A DNA stretch of 55,640 nt from Phycisphaerales bacterium (GCA_030054025.1 JASGCQ010000005.1:1-55640), one strand, 5' to 3'; numbered from the stretch's first letter, positions 43,995 through 53,813 are shown. Numbers and translations: made by a program. Notes: generated by a model from the letters alone, not told the origin.

Positions 43995-45170
43995 TTACAA
44001 TACTATCTCTGCTTCTTTTTGCATTTTGAATCGCATCAATTGATAAATGCAAATAAACCAAACAATCCAATACGGTAAAGCTTTTAAGGCATATTTTCTT
44101 ACAATTGCTACATTAAAGTAATTAGGCACTAAATCTGTCGTACTAATCGTTCCTAACAAAAAACAGCAGATGATAAACGTGAGCATTTTTTTGCTTTTAT
44201 AATCATTTTGAGTAAGCCACCAAATTCCGATACCTATAGCTCCAATGATATGTGTACTAGTTTCGGTAGAGCTGCTGTACAAAATGGTAAAGAGCATTAG
44301 AGCAGCCAAATAGCGTAGTTGAAAGATGGTATTTCGGAACAATTTAAAATGCAGTAAGGGAGCAATTTGAAGTATAAATGCAGGAAGAATAATCAGGAGA
44401 ATATTGAACTCGTTATTCTGCAATATTCTCATCACAATGCCAATTGCAGACATATTTTGATGCTGATTATCGAGAGCAGTATTGGTTCCATTTTTTGTGG
44501 TAAGCTCTCTAAACCAGCTTAAATAAGACTCATTTATAAAATCTAAGTCGGTGATAAGAAGCGGCAAAAAATACAAGATTGCGGCGAATAGGAATAATCC
44601 AAAGATAAATTTCAACTTTTTCTCTACAAAGAAAAATAAACCCAATGCCACGATACCGTATATCTTGACTAAAAATCCTAACAGGATAAGAAAAGCCGCC
44701 TTTAACTCAGACTTATTGGTAATCGCAACGTAGGTGCCTACAAAAATGAAACCGATAAAAGTATTCGTTTGAACATTCTGGCAATTGGCAATGGCTTCGA
44801 AAAGTAAGAACAGCAGCAAAATATTTTGCTTAAAATCCGAAAAGGGTAAACGTCGTATCACATAATGAAGCCCCAACAGTTGCAGAAATTGATATATTAA
44901 TATCGCCAAGCGATCGGGTATGTAGTAAAAAGGTGCAATAATTAAACTAAACAATATCCCATAATGGTTTAAATCAATATATTCGGACGGGTAATGGGCA
45001 AACAAATTTTTCTTTTCCAAGGTATGTATATAGACATACTTGTAGATAAGGTAATTATTGAACCCATTATCGTATAAAGTTTGCAGCAAAGTAGCTACTA
45101 ATGGTATGACAAACCATATTAGATTAACGTAAATGTTTTTATTTAAAAGAATTTTGATTTGCTTTTTCAT
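43995..45170 (-). CDS. Polytopic glycosyltransferase-like protein (GT87/DUF2029-type)
   Basis: About 391 residues with 9-11 hydrophobic segments, the second region holding the pattern LNHYGILFSLIIAPFYYIPDRLAI and FKQNILLLFLLFEAIANCQN typical of DUF2029/GT87 proteins, which use polyprenyl-phosphate sugars supplied by GtrB-like enzymes such as the one downstream. The ATG at 45170 (MKKQIKILLNKN) is preferred to the TTG at 45224, which would overlap the STAS gene by 14 bases and add a hydrophilic tail. Confidence 0.78.
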   Translation of the reverse strand: MKKQIKILLNKNIYVNLIWFVIPLVATLLQTLYDNGFNNYLIYKYVYIHTLEKKNLFAHYPSEYIDLNHYGILFSLIIAPFYYIPDRLAILIYQFLQLLGLHYVIRRLPFSDFKQNILLLFLLFEAIANCQNVQTNTFIGFIFVGTYVAITNKSELKAAFLILLGFLVKIYGIVALGLFFFVEKKLKFIFGLFLFAAILYFLPLLITDLDFINESYLSWFRELTTKNGTNTALDNQHQNMSAIGIVMRILQNNEFNILLIILPAFILQIAPLLHFKLFRNTIFQLRYLAALMLFTILYSSSTETSTHIIGAIGIGIWWLTQNDYKSKKMLTFIICCFLLGTISTTDLVPNYFNVAIVRKYALKALPYWIVWFICIYQLMRFKMQKEAEIVL

Positions 45171-45210
45171 AGAGGCTTTTACTGTGTTATTGTATGGGAA
45201 AGGGTATTGC

Positions 45211-45585
45211 TTATTGTTCGTCAAACAAATCTCTTTCTAAAATCTCCATACTCACAATATCAATAGCCTCCACAAGGGTAGGTGCATGATTAATACTATC
45301 AATTGCATTCTCAGCTTTAATCATTTGAATCATTGCCACAGGCGGATTCACTAAAACAAAAGATTGCCCTTGCTCATAGCATCTTGCAGAAAGTTCGATG
45401 AAAGGTAATAGAAAATCAGGGAGCACTTCATTACATAGCTCCAAGTCAATAATGAAATTATTGTCGCCTTTTTCAGACAATTGTTGACATTGCACTGCCA
45501 AATTCGCAGCCAATTGAGCATCGAGGGTATTCGCTTGCGGCGTTATTACGGTATATTGATCTTTTTTATCAAGTTTGAATTGCAT
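45211..45585 (-). CDS. STAS-domain protein (anti-sigma-factor antagonist type)
   Basis: A 124-residue stand-alone STAS domain (VITPQANTLDAQLAANLAVQ, NNFIIDLELCNEV, YEQGQSFVLVNP). In typical antagonists the phosphorylated Ser/Thr follows D in the D-S/T-S-G pattern; here the corresponding region reads DLELCNEVLPDF, so the phosphorylation site seems to be missing. It is first of a run of genes for surface glycan enzymes, 40 bases upstream of the GT87-like gene. Its role in that context is unknown. Confidence 0.82.
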   Translation of the reverse strand: MQFKLDKKDQYTVITPQANTLDAQLAANLAVQCQQLSEKGDNNFIIDLELCNEVLPDFLLPFIELSARCYEQGQSFVLVNPPVAMIQMIKAENAIDSINHAPTLVEAIDIVSMEILERDLFDEQ

Positions 45586-45722
45586 GGTGTGGGATACAAC
45601 AGATTTAAGTGCTGTGCTGCAAAAATAATCAGCTATATGAATAAATAGATAAAAAATAATAGCCTTGCAATAACAACTAATTCATTTATCCCTAACTTTA
45701 ACTATCTAAAAATTAACGCTTA

Positions 45723-48257
45723 ATGGATTCTAACTTCTCACCAAAAGTCAAAGAAATTATTTCTTATAGTCGCGAAGAAGCTTTGCGATTAGGCAATGAT
45801 TTCATTGGCACAGAACATTTATTGCTCGGCTTACTTCGCGAAGGTGAAGGTCTTGCAGTAAAAGTTTTACAAAATATGAACGTTGATATTTTCTCACTGC
45901 GCCACGAAGTAGAAAACGTGATTAAAGAAAAATCAACCAAATCATTGGATAATTTGATTAGCCTACCACTCACCAAACAAGCCGAGAAAGTAATCCGAAT
46001 TACCGTATTGGAAGCTCGCTCTTTGAAAAGCCAAACGGTCGAAACGCAACATCTCATGCTTTCTATTTTGAAAAATAAAGAGAATCCCGCATCTAGCATT
46101 TTACAGCAAATGGATGTGACCTACGAAAATTTCAAGAATGAACTCAACATCTTGCAAGGTCATCTGCCCAGTGCCGATTTTGATGGTGGACAAGGAGATG
46201 ATTTTGAAGAAGAAGAGGAACGTAAACAATCTCAGCAGAAAAAAACCACATCCAGTGTCAGCAAGTCTAAAACGCCCGTTTTGGATAATTTTGGGAGAGA
46301 TGTTACCCGCCAAGCTGAGTCTGGAACCTTAGATCCCATCGTAGGTCGGGAAGAAGAAATAGCGCGTGTATCACAAATACTTTCGCGCCGCAAGAAAAAT
46401 AACCCCATCTTAATCGGAGAACCAGGCGTGGGTAAAACAGCCATTATTGAAGGCTTGGCATTGCGCATTGTGCAACGTAAAGTATCTCGTGTACTTTTCG
46501 ACAAACGTGTCATTAGCCTCGATTTAGCATCCTTAGTAGCAGGTACAAAATACAGAGGTCAATTCGAAGAACGAATGAAAGCCATCATGACTGAACTCGA
46601 AAAAAACAGGGATGTTATTTTGTTTATTGATGAGATACATACCATTGTAGGGGCAGGAGGTGCCAGTGGTTCCTTAGATGCCTCAAATATTTTCAAACCC
46701 GCATTGGCTAGGGGCGACCTGCAATGTATTGGTGCCTCTACATTGGATGAGTATCGTATGTACATCGAAAAAGATGGAGCTTTAGACCGTCGTTTTCAAA
46801 AAGTATTAATAGAGCAGCCCAGTGTAGAAGAAACGATTTTAATTCTGCAAAATATTCAATCCAAATACGAAGATTTTCATAACGTAAGCTACAATCAAGA
46901 AGCGATTGAAGCTTGCGTCAAGTTGAGCGACCGTTATATGACAGACCGCTTGCTGCCAGACAAAGCGATTGATGTGCTGGACGAAGTGGGCGCTCGTGTA
47001 CATTTAAAAAACATCAATGTACCTCAAAACATCATTGACCTCGAAGCACAAATAGAAGAAATAAAACAAGAAAAAAATAGGGTGGTGAAAAGCCAACGTT
47101 TTGAGGAGGCGGCATCGCTGCGCGACAAAGAAAAACGCTTGGGCGAAGAATTGGAAAAAGCGAAAATAACTTGGGAAGAAGAGGCAAAAAGCAAACGCTA
47201 TCCTATTGGCGAAGAAGATATTGCAGAAGTAGTGAGCATGATGACTGGCATTCCGGTAATGCGCATGGTAGAGGCAGAAAGTGCCAAACTCATTCGCATG
47301 AACGAAGATTTGGCAGCAGCGGTAGTAGGACAAAACGAAGCAATTGCCAAAGTAGTAAAATCGATTCAAAGAAATCGTGTAGGTTTAAAAGACCCTCGCA
47401 AACCTATTGGTTCTTTTATTTTCTTAGGCCCTACGGGTGTGGGAAAAACCGAACTGGCACGCTGCTTGGCACGTTATATGTTCGATAGCGACGATGCACT
47501 TATTCGTATAGACATGAGCGAGTACATGGAGAAATTTTCGCTTACTCGATTAATCGGTGCGCCTCCCGGCTATGTAGGTTATGAAGAAGGTGGACAATTG
47601 ACCGAGAAAATTAGGCGCAAACCCTATAGTGTTGTCTTACTCGATGAAATAGAAAAAGCACATCCCGATATTTTCAACATCTTGTTGCAAGTATTAGATG
47701 ATGGGCAATTGACTGATGGTTTGGGCAGAAAAGTAGATTTCAAAAATACGCTCATCATTATGACTTCTAATATTGGTGTGCGCCAGTTGAAAGATTTTGG
47801 CGATGGTGTAGGATTTGCCACACAAGCCAAACAATCAACTGTAGAAGAAAGTAGCCGCAGTATCATCGAAAAAGCATTGAAACGTACCTTCTCTCCAGAA
47901 TTTCTGAATCGCATTGACGATGTCATTATCTTCAATTCCTTGATGCAAGAAGACATCAATAAGATTATTGACATTATCATGAAAGGGGTAATGAAACGCT
48001 TGAACAATCTTGGATTTAGCCTTACTTTAAGCGACGACGCTAAGAAATTTATTGCCGAGAAAGGTTATGACCAACAGTTTGGCGCACGCCCACTGCATCG
48101 TGCCATTCAAAAATATTTGGAAGATCCTTTAGCTGAAGAGATATTGAATCACCGTATCGTCAGTGGCGATGCTGTGATGGCAGGCTTCGATGTCCAAGAA
48201 AGTAAAATTACTTTCTCTATAGAGCATAGTACTAAAGCCTCTGAAGAGCGTAAATAA
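45723..48257 (+). CDS. clpC: ClpC-type AAA+ chaperone/protease subunit
   Basis: An 844-residue Hsp100 protein: two N-terminal Clp_N repeats (1-140, [15 protein letters not shown]), first AAA+ with Walker A GEPGVGKT (232-239) and [11 protein letters not shown], a UVR-type segment ([17 protein letters not shown], about 458-475), second AAA+ with GPTGVGKT (569-576) and the C-terminal D2-small domain ending in the basic tail. It unfolds substrates for ClpP. clpP is not in the window. ATG 45723 is preceded by a TAACTTTA element, close to the promoter consensus. A long hairpin follows. Confidence 0.96.
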   Translation: MDSNFSPKVKEIISYSREEALRLGNDFIGTEHLLLGLLREGEGLAVKVLQNMNVDIFSLRHEVENVIKEKSTKSLDNLISLPLTKQAEKVIRITVLEARSLKSQTVETQHLMLSILKNKENPASSILQQMDVTYENFKNELNILQGHLPSADFDGGQGDDFEEEEERKQSQQKKTTSSVSKSKTPVLDNFGRDVTRQAESGTLDPIVGREEEIARVSQILSRRKKNNPILIGEPGVGKTAIIEGLALRIVQRKVSRVLFDKRVISLDLASLVAGTKYRGQFEERMKAIMTELEKNRDVILFIDEIHTIVGAGGASGSLDASNIFKPALARGDLQCIGASTLDEYRMYIEKDGALDRRFQKVLIEQPSVEETILILQNIQSKYEDFHNVSYNQEAIEACVKLSDRYMTDRLLPDKAIDVLDEVGARVHLKNINVPQNIIDLEAQIEEIKQEKNRVVKSQRFEEAASLRDKEKRLGEELEKAKITWEEEAKSKRYPIGEEDIAEVVSMMTGIPVMRMVEAESAKLIRMNEDLAAAVVGQNEAIAKVVKSIQRNRVGLKDPRKPIGSFIFLGPTGVGKTELARCLARYMFDSDDALIRIDMSEYMEKFSLTRLIGAPPGYVGYEEGGQLTEKIRRKPYSVVLLDEIEKAHPDIFNILLQVLDDGQLTDGLGRKVDFKNTLIIMTSNIGVRQLKDFGDGVGFATQAKQSTVEESSRSIIEKALKRTFSPEFLNRIDDVIIFNSLMQEDINKIIDIIMKGVMKRLNNLGFSLTLSDDAKKFIAEKGYDQQFGARPLHRAIQKYLEDPLAEEILNHRIVSGDAVMAGFDVQESKITFSIEHSTKASEERK

Positions 48258-48271
48258 GTGAAAAATATCAG

Positions 48272-48319
48272 TACAAAGGAAACGCCTAAACAATAGATTG
48301 TTTAGGCGTTTCCTTTGTA
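48272..48319. terminator. 23-bp perfect hairpin between clpC and the convergent GT39 gene
   Basis: Bases 48272-48294 and 48297-48319 are exact inverted repeats (core GGAAACGCCTAAACAAT) with only AG between, so the folded loop is a few bases. Located 14 bases after clpC and between two convergent genes, it is best read as a bidirectional terminator, but it lacks a clear U-tract on the plus strand, and its length and perfection are unusual. Confidence 0.7.
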
Positions 48320-48403
48320 AAAACAATAGGCATATAGATCTTTCTATAAAATACTTCTTTTCAACTTCTTTGACATAATCCTGGGGTTGAATAAGTACTA
48401 AAC

Positions 48404-49885
48404 TCACTTCAGTTGAATAAAACGCACTCCTTTTAAGGCTCTGATTTTGGGACTTATGGATGCAGATTCTTGAATAAAAACTTCGTAATCTAATTGTTGT
48501 ATTTCGACAATTGTATTGGCGGAGGGGACTTGCTCATAGACAATAGCATGGGTATAAAACATAGCTTCTAATGGAGCATGATAACCAAATAGTACAGCTT
48601 TTGAATTATTTTTCTGATTCCATTTTTCTAAATCAAATACCCAATTATAATTTACATCTGTCGGCTCGAATGGTTTTACCCTTTCTATACAATATCGAAC
48701 AGAAAGACCTATCATCAGTAGGAGTATGGTCTGTTTCAGCCACTTAATTTTAGAATTTACCTTTACATCTTTCAGATAATAATAGAATGCGGCACTTACT
48801 ATAAATAAAGCAGGGGCAGCAATCATTATATAACCATTCATTTTAGTAGCCGCAATCGAAAAGAAAATAATCGGCGCTGCAAACCAAAGTATTATTGCCC
48901 ATAATTTGAAGTCTTTTCTATGTGTCGCAAATTGGTATAAAATCCAAATTAAAGGCAAGTAAATTAATTCGCCATAGTCAATTCTTATCCTATTGAGGTA
49001 ATAGTACCATTCTGCCCCATGACCTTCCAAGGCTTCGAAAAAATGCCTTGTATTATAGTGTCTTTCCCAAGCAGCCTCTTGTGGAAAATGAGCCTGTATA
49101 TAAAACTGCCAAGGCAGGAAAATAATCATCGCTACACTCAGCAAAACAAAAAGTTGAAGGGCAATCTGTTTTTTGCTAAACTTATGGGTGTCTGCAACTA
49201 GTAACAACCAAATAGGTACAACAATCAGTGCAGGCAGCCACTTAGTGAGTAAGGCTGCACCTAAACTAATACCTACCCCAATATTGAATTTATATTTTTC
49301 TTGTGCGCAAAATAGAACTGTAAAGAATACAGCAAGTAAAATAAAAAATAAAAACAAAGTATCGGGATGGTCGGTTGCTACTCTAGCCCCCGCAATTTCA
49401 ATTACAAGACCATTAACCGCAAAAAAAAATGCTGCCAAAAAAGCAACTCTTTGGTTAAAAAAATACTTCCCAATTAGATATACAAGCCAAATACTAATGG
49501 TGGAAGACAGCACAGAAGGCAAGCGAAGCGAATAAACATGTACTCCAAACAATTTCATACTCGCAGCCATCATCCATAAGGATAATGGCTGCTTGTGTAG
49601 CCACACATGGTTTGCAGACCAATTGGTATAATCATAGGGTAATAATGCTTCTCGATATAAATAAGGATGCAATGGCTGCTGCATTAAATTTTTGGCTACC
49701 AAAGCATGGCAGCGTTCATCCCAACAATGCAAATAAAAATCTGATGCAGTATAGGCTCGAAGCAAAAAACCTAATAACAGTAATAAGAGCATAGATAAGC
49801 TATGCCTCCCTTTATTGTTGGTATAGAATGCCCCAATCCCAATAGCGAAACAAAGTAAAACAAGAAAAACACCTTCTATATTCAT
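48404..49885 (-). CDS. Family 39-type membrane glycosyltransferase (ArnT-like)
   Basis: A 493-residue membrane protein with about 11 spans and the luminal catalytic region CWDERCHALVAKNL near residues 55-70, the Asp-Glu site of the PMT/ArnT (GT39) group, then ANHVWLHKQPLSLWM and RLPSVLSSTISIWLVYLIG. Such enzymes transfer a sugar from undecaprenyl phosphate to a glycolipid or protein. Acceptor unknown. Divergent from the gene at 50097, with 210 AT-rich bases between that hold a TAACTTTG element for the plus-strand gene. Confidence 0.88.
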   Translation of the reverse strand: MNIEGVFLVLLCFAIGIGAFYTNNKGRHSLSMLLLLLLGFLLRAYTASDFYLHCWDERCHALVAKNLMQQPLHPYLYREALLPYDYTNWSANHVWLHKQPLSLWMMAASMKLFGVHVYSLRLPSVLSSTISIWLVYLIGKYFFNQRVAFLAAFFFAVNGLVIEIAGARVATDHPDTLFLFFILLAVFFTVLFCAQEKYKFNIGVGISLGAALLTKWLPALIVVPIWLLLVADTHKFSKKQIALQLFVLLSVAMIIFLPWQFYIQAHFPQEAAWERHYNTRHFFEALEGHGAEWYYYLNRIRIDYGELIYLPLIWILYQFATHRKDFKLWAIILWFAAPIIFFSIAATKMNGYIMIAAPALFIVSAAFYYYLKDVKVNSKIKWLKQTILLLMIGLSVRYCIERVKPFEPTDVNYNWVFDLEKWNQKNNSKAVLFGYHAPLEAMFYTHAIVYEQVPSANTIVEIQQLDYEVFIQESASISPKIRALKGVRFIQLK

Positions 49886-50032
49886 TATTTTTTACTACCC
49901 TATATCCTTCGTGTAATATTAAGTATTAATTTAAGGATAGAAAATATTTTCGAAAAAAAATTTACCATCAAACAAAATAAACTTTTTTACATTTACTATT
50001 CAATATTAAATGAAGTTAAATTCCGTCTTTAG

Positions 50033-50040
50033 TAACTTTG
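50033..50040 (+). promoter_or_regulatory. -7 element TAACTTTG upstream of the gene at 50097
   Basis: TAACTTTG matches TAnnTTTG, about 56 bases before the TTG start. No good -33 element is present. Confidence 0.35.
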
Positions 50041-50096
50041 GGGAATTATTACGAAATATAGCTTATCAATATTAACAAATTCAATAAGCAATTATC

Positions 50097-51263
50097 TTGA
50101 AATCTAAAATAACACTTCTCGTCATTTTATTTTGTCTTGTCGGTGCTAGGTTGTTTCATCTACAACATTTTGCGGGCAATCATTACAAGGTGACCACTTG
50201 GGATGCTTTTGGTTATTATATGTATTTGCCCAGTGCTATTATTTACAAGGATACTAAAGCGTTAAAATGGGTACCGAAGATTGATAGCCAATACCAAGTA
50301 ACGGGCGGCAACTTTTATCAAGCCATACCCTTAGAAAAAGGTAATTATACCAATAAATATTTGTGTGGGGTTTCCATACTGCAGCTACCTTATTTTTTAG
50401 TGGGGCATACTTTTGCTTATCTTTTAGCTTATCCTCCAGATGGTTTTTCGCCGCCTTACCAATATGCAATCATGTTTGGAGCTATTTTTTGGGCTATGAT
50501 TGGCTTTGTTTTTTTGAGAAAGGTTTTGCTTCGCTATTTCGATGATGGAGTAACTGCGGCAACACTCTTATTGATTGTACTCTGTAGCAATTTAATTCAG
50601 TACATCGCCATAGATGCTGCCCAGAGCCATGTGTATATTTTCAGCTTATACGCTCTCGTACTTTGGTTAACGGTAAAATGGCACGATAAGCCTCTTTTTA
50701 CTGATGCCTTTTTGATTGGGATTGTTTGTGGTCTGGCTACTATTGCTCGCCCTACCGAAATGATTATCCTGTTCATCCCCTTGCTATGGGGTATGAATAC
50801 GCCCGAGTCGAAAAAAGAAAAATGGGCATTGGTAGCCCAACACAAAAAGCAGATATTGCTGTGCTGTGTAGGGGGCTTCATCGCCTTAGCCCCTCAGTTG
50901 TTCTATTGGCATTATACTACGGGTACTTGGGTCTATGATGTGGGCAGCAAATGGTATTTTTTTAATCCTTGGTTTCGCGTATTGGTAGGATCCGAAAAGG
51001 GTTGGTTTATCTATACGCCCATTGCCATCGCTATGGTATTAGGATTGTTTTGGATTAAAAAATATCCTTTTCAAAAATCGGTAATTACTTTTTGTGTACT
51101 TAATATTTGGATTATCATTGCTTGGGCTGACTGGCGATACGGGGGCAGTTATTCCACCCGAGCTTTGACCCAAAGCTACCCTGTTTTTGCGCTTGCTTTA
51201 GCTGCTGTGCTGAACAGAGTAATGAGCAAAAAAAATGGAGGCTTGTGTTCTTTATCGGCATAG
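50097..51263 (+). CDS. Polytopic membrane glycosyltransferase-like protein, apparently frameshifted near its 3' end
   Basis: A 388-residue protein with about 10 membrane spans and the N-terminal pattern TTWDAFGYYMYLPSAIIYKD, reminiscent of the GT39/GT87-like polytopic enzymes next to it. No family was recognised with certainty. It begins at a TTG (ATG is absent near the start). The last 12 codons (after VMSKKNGG) look out of register: the reading frame that continues naturally after the A8 run at 51228-51235 encodes a hydrophobic segment and a stop at 51361. See the separate entry for that tail. Sugar or lipid substrate unknown. Confidence 0.75.
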   Translation: MKSKITLLVILFCLVGARLFHLQHFAGNHYKVTTWDAFGYYMYLPSAIIYKDTKALKWVPKIDSQYQVTGGNFYQAIPLEKGNYTNKYLCGVSILQLPYFLVGHTFAYLLAYPPDGFSPPYQYAIMFGAIFWAMIGFVFLRKVLLRYFDDGVTAATLLLIVLCSNLIQYIAIDAAQSHVYIFSLYALVLWLTVKWHDKPLFTDAFLIGIVCGLATIARPTEMIILFIPLLWGMNTPESKKEKWALVAQHKKQILLCCVGGFIALAPQLFYWHYTTGTWVYDVGSKWYFFNPWFRVLVGSEKGWFIYTPIAIAMVLGLFWIKKYPFQKSVITFCVLNIWIIIAWADWRYGGSYSTRALTQSYPVFALALAAVLNRVMSKKNGGLCSLSA

Positions 51264-51361
51264 CCTTGACAGTTTTGAATGCCTATCAACTTTACCTATA
51301 CAATAGCGGAATGGCAGAGGGCTTTTCTCCTCTGTTGAAATTATTTTCGAGTATTGGGTAA
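51236..51361 (+). pseudogene. Out-of-frame 3' continuation of the gene at 50097
   Basis: In the frame displaced by one A, the sequence reads WRLVFFIGIALTVLNAYQLY and then LYNSGMAEGFSPLLKLFSSIG before a TAA at 51359-51361. That is a plausible last membrane span plus a short loop, better than the 12-residue end in the annotated frame. With nine As instead of eight at 51228-51235 the protein would be 421 residues. Either a mutation, transcriptional slippage at the A-run, or a sequencing error explains this. Confidence 0.6.
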
Positions 51362-51397
51362 TTTATGATTATTCGAATTTTGGCAAACAATAGATAA

Positions 51398-52027
51398 CTA
51401 TTTGGATTGCAATAAAATTTTAATATCTCCGATTAGACGAGCCATCTCCTTGGCTACCAAACCATCATACATTCCTCTGATGCACCCCTCCCTATCTACC
51501 AATACAAAATGATTATCATGTATAAAATCTTGATCAATGCTCACACCACTCGTATCATCTTGGGCTGAAATTAAGTAGCTATAACGAGCCTGATTGTACA
51601 ATTGCTGCTTATCTCCTGTAAGAAAGAACCATTGCTTAGGGTCGGCTTCGAATTGAAGGCTATATGCCTTGAGTGCCGAAGCCGAATCCTCTTCAGGATC
51701 AACGGTATGCGATAAGAAAAGAACTTGATCGTTTCCTTTAAATTGTTGATACACGTTATTCAAATTTTCATTCATTTTGGGGCAAATACCCTTGCAGGTA
51801 GCAAAGAAATACTCGACTACATATATCTTGCCCTCTGTATTCTTATTGGTGATGGTCTGCCCTTCCTGATTAGTGAAGGAGAATGGACGAATACGATGTT
51901 CGGTTTCGCCAAGATAAGGGAGTGGTTTCGTTTTTATTTTGGTGACACTATAAAAATAGGTCATAAAAGCAGCACTCAATACTATAAAAAATGCAACTAG
52001 GAATATAATTACTTTCTTGCTCTTCAT
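51398..52027 (-). CDS. SCO1/SenC family copper chaperone/thioredoxin-like protein
   Basis: A 209-residue protein with an N-terminal membrane anchor (about 6-25) and a thioredoxin-fold domain with the CxxxC copper motif CKGIC (Cys78, Cys82) and HDNH (His170, His173), the distant His being the third ligand. SCO proteins deliver copper to the CuA site of cytochrome c oxidase or act as thiol reductants. No oxidase genes are nearby, so the partner is elsewhere. The minus strand has TACCTTCG about 10 bases upstream, a weak promoter match. Confidence 0.92.
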   Translation of the reverse strand: MKSKKVIIFLVAFFIVLSAAFMTYFYSVTKIKTKPLPYLGETEHRIRPFSFTNQEGQTITNKNTEGKIYVVEYFFATCKGICPKMNENLNNVYQQFKGNDQVLFLSHTVDPEEDSASALKAYSLQFEADPKQWFFLTGDKQQLYNQARYSYLISAQDDTSGVSIDQDFIHDNHFVLVDREGCIRGMYDGLVAKEMARLIGDIKILLQSK

Positions 52028-52106
52028 AAGAACTACGAAGGTACAGATAAGCTTATTACAATTATCACTTGTAACATGATATATGTGACATCTATGAGAT
52101 CGATAA

Positions 52107-52271
52107 GTATGTGGGAGGACTTTGTATAAAGTAGTTAATCGAACTACAATTGTAGAAGTTTATGACAAGGCTCTTACGCCAATAAATAATGAGCTGAATC
52201 GAAATCTTGAAAGTGTACAGAATGAGTATATATATGCCAGTATATTTTATTCCATTGAATTTTGCATTTAG
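52107..52271 (+). other. Short open stretch of unknown origin in gene debris
   Basis: From 52107 an open frame reads ...RTTIVEVYDKALTPINNE and LNRNLESVQNEYIYA, ending at a TAG at 52269-52271. There is no proper start codon and no relative is recognised. The regular, polar composition suggests the 3' end of a lost gene. Listed only to account for the otherwise empty 550-base gap. Confidence 0.3.
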
Positions 52272-52288
52272 TTGTCACATTGGTATTA

Positions 52289-52498
52289 TTAATAGGATTT
52301 TATAGTTTTTACAATGGAAATGGCATTTCCGGTAAAGGGAATGCCATTTCGTAAATACCAATTTTCCCAATCTTTAAAGCCTCCATAAGTGGCAATCCCT
52401 TTAGCTCCAAAGCTAGGGTCGAACCCTTCTAGGTATTGTGCTTGGCTGCTGATGCAACTGCAGGCAAATACTACAAGGAGGTAAATTATGCGTTTCGG
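52289..52498 (-). pseudogene. Gene remnant with a signal-peptide-like start and no start codon
   Basis: On the minus strand, KRIIYLLVVFACSCISSQAQ is followed by YLEGFDPSFGAKGIATYGG and KDWENWYLRNG, ending at a TAA at 52289-52291. The N-terminus has a classic signal peptide with an AQ cleavage site, but the codon before KRII is CCG, where ATG would be expected. The remainder resembles the beginning of a secreted Bacteroidota surface protein (FDPSFG is typical of delta-60-type repeats, GGxxDWENW of choice-of-anchor modules), but it breaks off after 65 residues. Confidence 0.5.
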
Positions 52499-52578
52499 AG
52501 GAGGGTAAATTCCAATGCAGTGTACTTATTTTTTCGAATAGTTACCGAACTTTTATTCATTGGCTGAATTTTGTTTTA

Positions 52579-53475
52579 TTATTCGTTCAATAATTGTTCT
52601 TTTGCTTTGAGCAGTTCTTCTTTTTGAGCTATACTTACCGTAGGAAAATGTATTTTAAGGTTCGAAAATTCTTGTAAAATAATTTCGCTAATTGCTAGTC
52701 TTGCGCTCCATTTATTATCGGCAGGAATCACAAACCAAGGTGCTTCATCTGTACTCGTTTTGCTCAAGAGCTGTTCATAAGCATTCTGGTATTCATCCCA
52801 ATAAGCACGCTCTTTAAGGTCGCCTACAGAAAATTTCCAATTCTTTTTAGGATTATCAATACGGTCAATAAATCTTCTTTTTTGCTCTTCTTTACTCATG
52901 TGCAGGAAGAATTTTAAAATGATGGTACCGTTTTCAGCTATGTTTTTTTCGAAACGATTAATCTGTTTTAATCGCTTGTTCCAAAATTCATTGTCAATAT
53001 CTTTCAAAGTTTTGATGCTGGGCAAATTTTCACCCAAGATATATTCGGGATGTACTTGAGTAATCAATACATTCTCATAATGAGATCGGTTGAAAATACC
53101 AATCTCTCCTCTACTTGGCAACTGTATGTAATGCCTCCAAATATAATCGTGTTCCAATTCGGCACTAGAAGGAGTTTTGAAACTACTCACCTTCACACCT
53201 TGTGGGTTCAGTCCGCTCATTACATGCTTCACAGCACCATCTTTACCCGCAGCGTCCATTGCCTGAAATACAATCAAAATGCTGTATTTGTTATGCGCAT
53301 ACAATTTGTCGTGCAGTGCTGCAAGTTGTGCCACACTCTCTTTCAACAGCTCTTCGCCCATTTCTTTAGTTATACCTACAGGGCTATACTCGGTATCATA
53401 TTTACGAAGCGATACTTTTTTACCCTCTTTCACTTTTAAGAGCTTAATGTAGTTTTTGAAATTTGTTAGAGACAT
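52579..53475 (-). CDS. ppk2: Polyphosphate kinase 2 family (polyphosphate:nucleotide phosphotransferase)
   Basis: A 298-residue P-loop enzyme with the PPK2 hallmarks FQAMDAAGKDGAVKHVMSG (residues 70-88), FKTPSSAELEHDYIWR and GIFNRSHYENV (126-136). It uses polyphosphate to phosphorylate AMP or ADP; the class cannot be settled from sequence. Start MSLTNFKNY at 53475. No polyphosphate kinase 1 or exopolyphosphatase gene lies next to it, and no Pho-box-like repeat was seen in front of it. Confidence 0.93.
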   Translation of the reverse strand: MSLTNFKNYIKLLKVKEGKKVSLRKYDTEYSPVGITKEMGEELLKESVAQLAALHDKLYAHNKYSILIVFQAMDAAGKDGAVKHVMSGLNPQGVKVSSFKTPSSAELEHDYIWRHYIQLPSRGEIGIFNRSHYENVLITQVHPEYILGENLPSIKTLKDIDNEFWNKRLKQINRFEKNIAENGTIILKFFLHMSKEEQKRRFIDRIDNPKKNWKFSVGDLKERAYWDEYQNAYEQLLSKTSTDEAPWFVIPADNKWSARLAISEIILQEFSNLKIHFPTVSIAQKEELLKAKEQLLNE

Positions 53476-53662
53476 AACCTTCTTTTATTGTGAAAACCCA
53501 ACTTTATTCTTAAACGAATAAACGAAACAATTGGCATACTGAAAAGAATCTGTAGCTAATAAGATTTTATTTATCTCGCAGATAGGCCTAACTCTAATTG
53601 CTTTTGCTCATAATAGCGACCATGATTAATTCATTGACAAATTTTAAATAAAATCATCTTAA

Positions 53663-53694
53663 TTTGCTATTTTTAAAACGCTTACTTACATTTG
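53663..53694 (+). promoter_or_regulatory. Promoter: TTTG, 20 bases, TACATTTG
   Basis: TTTG at 53663-53666 and TACATTTG at 53687-53694 are separated by 20 bases, near the 19 expected for the Bacteroidota -33/-7 promoter. It precedes the methyltransferase gene at 53814 by about 120 bases, the leader of which includes AAGGAG at 53740-53745. The rest of the 338-base gap (53476-53813) shows nothing recognisable. Confidence 0.55.
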
Positions 53695-53813
53695 TATAGA
53701 GAGAGATTGATGTCGTCATGCACATTATTCTTTAACTGCAAGGAGTAAATCACCGTTCTCTTTCACTAATCAGAGACATATTGGGTAATAGTGTAAATTT
53801 ATAAATAAATAAA

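Noticed and set aside
52579..53475. Pho regulation of the PPK2 gene
   Set aside because: No repeated 11-bp TTAAC/GTAAC units were seen in front of it, despite the link to phosphate metabolism.
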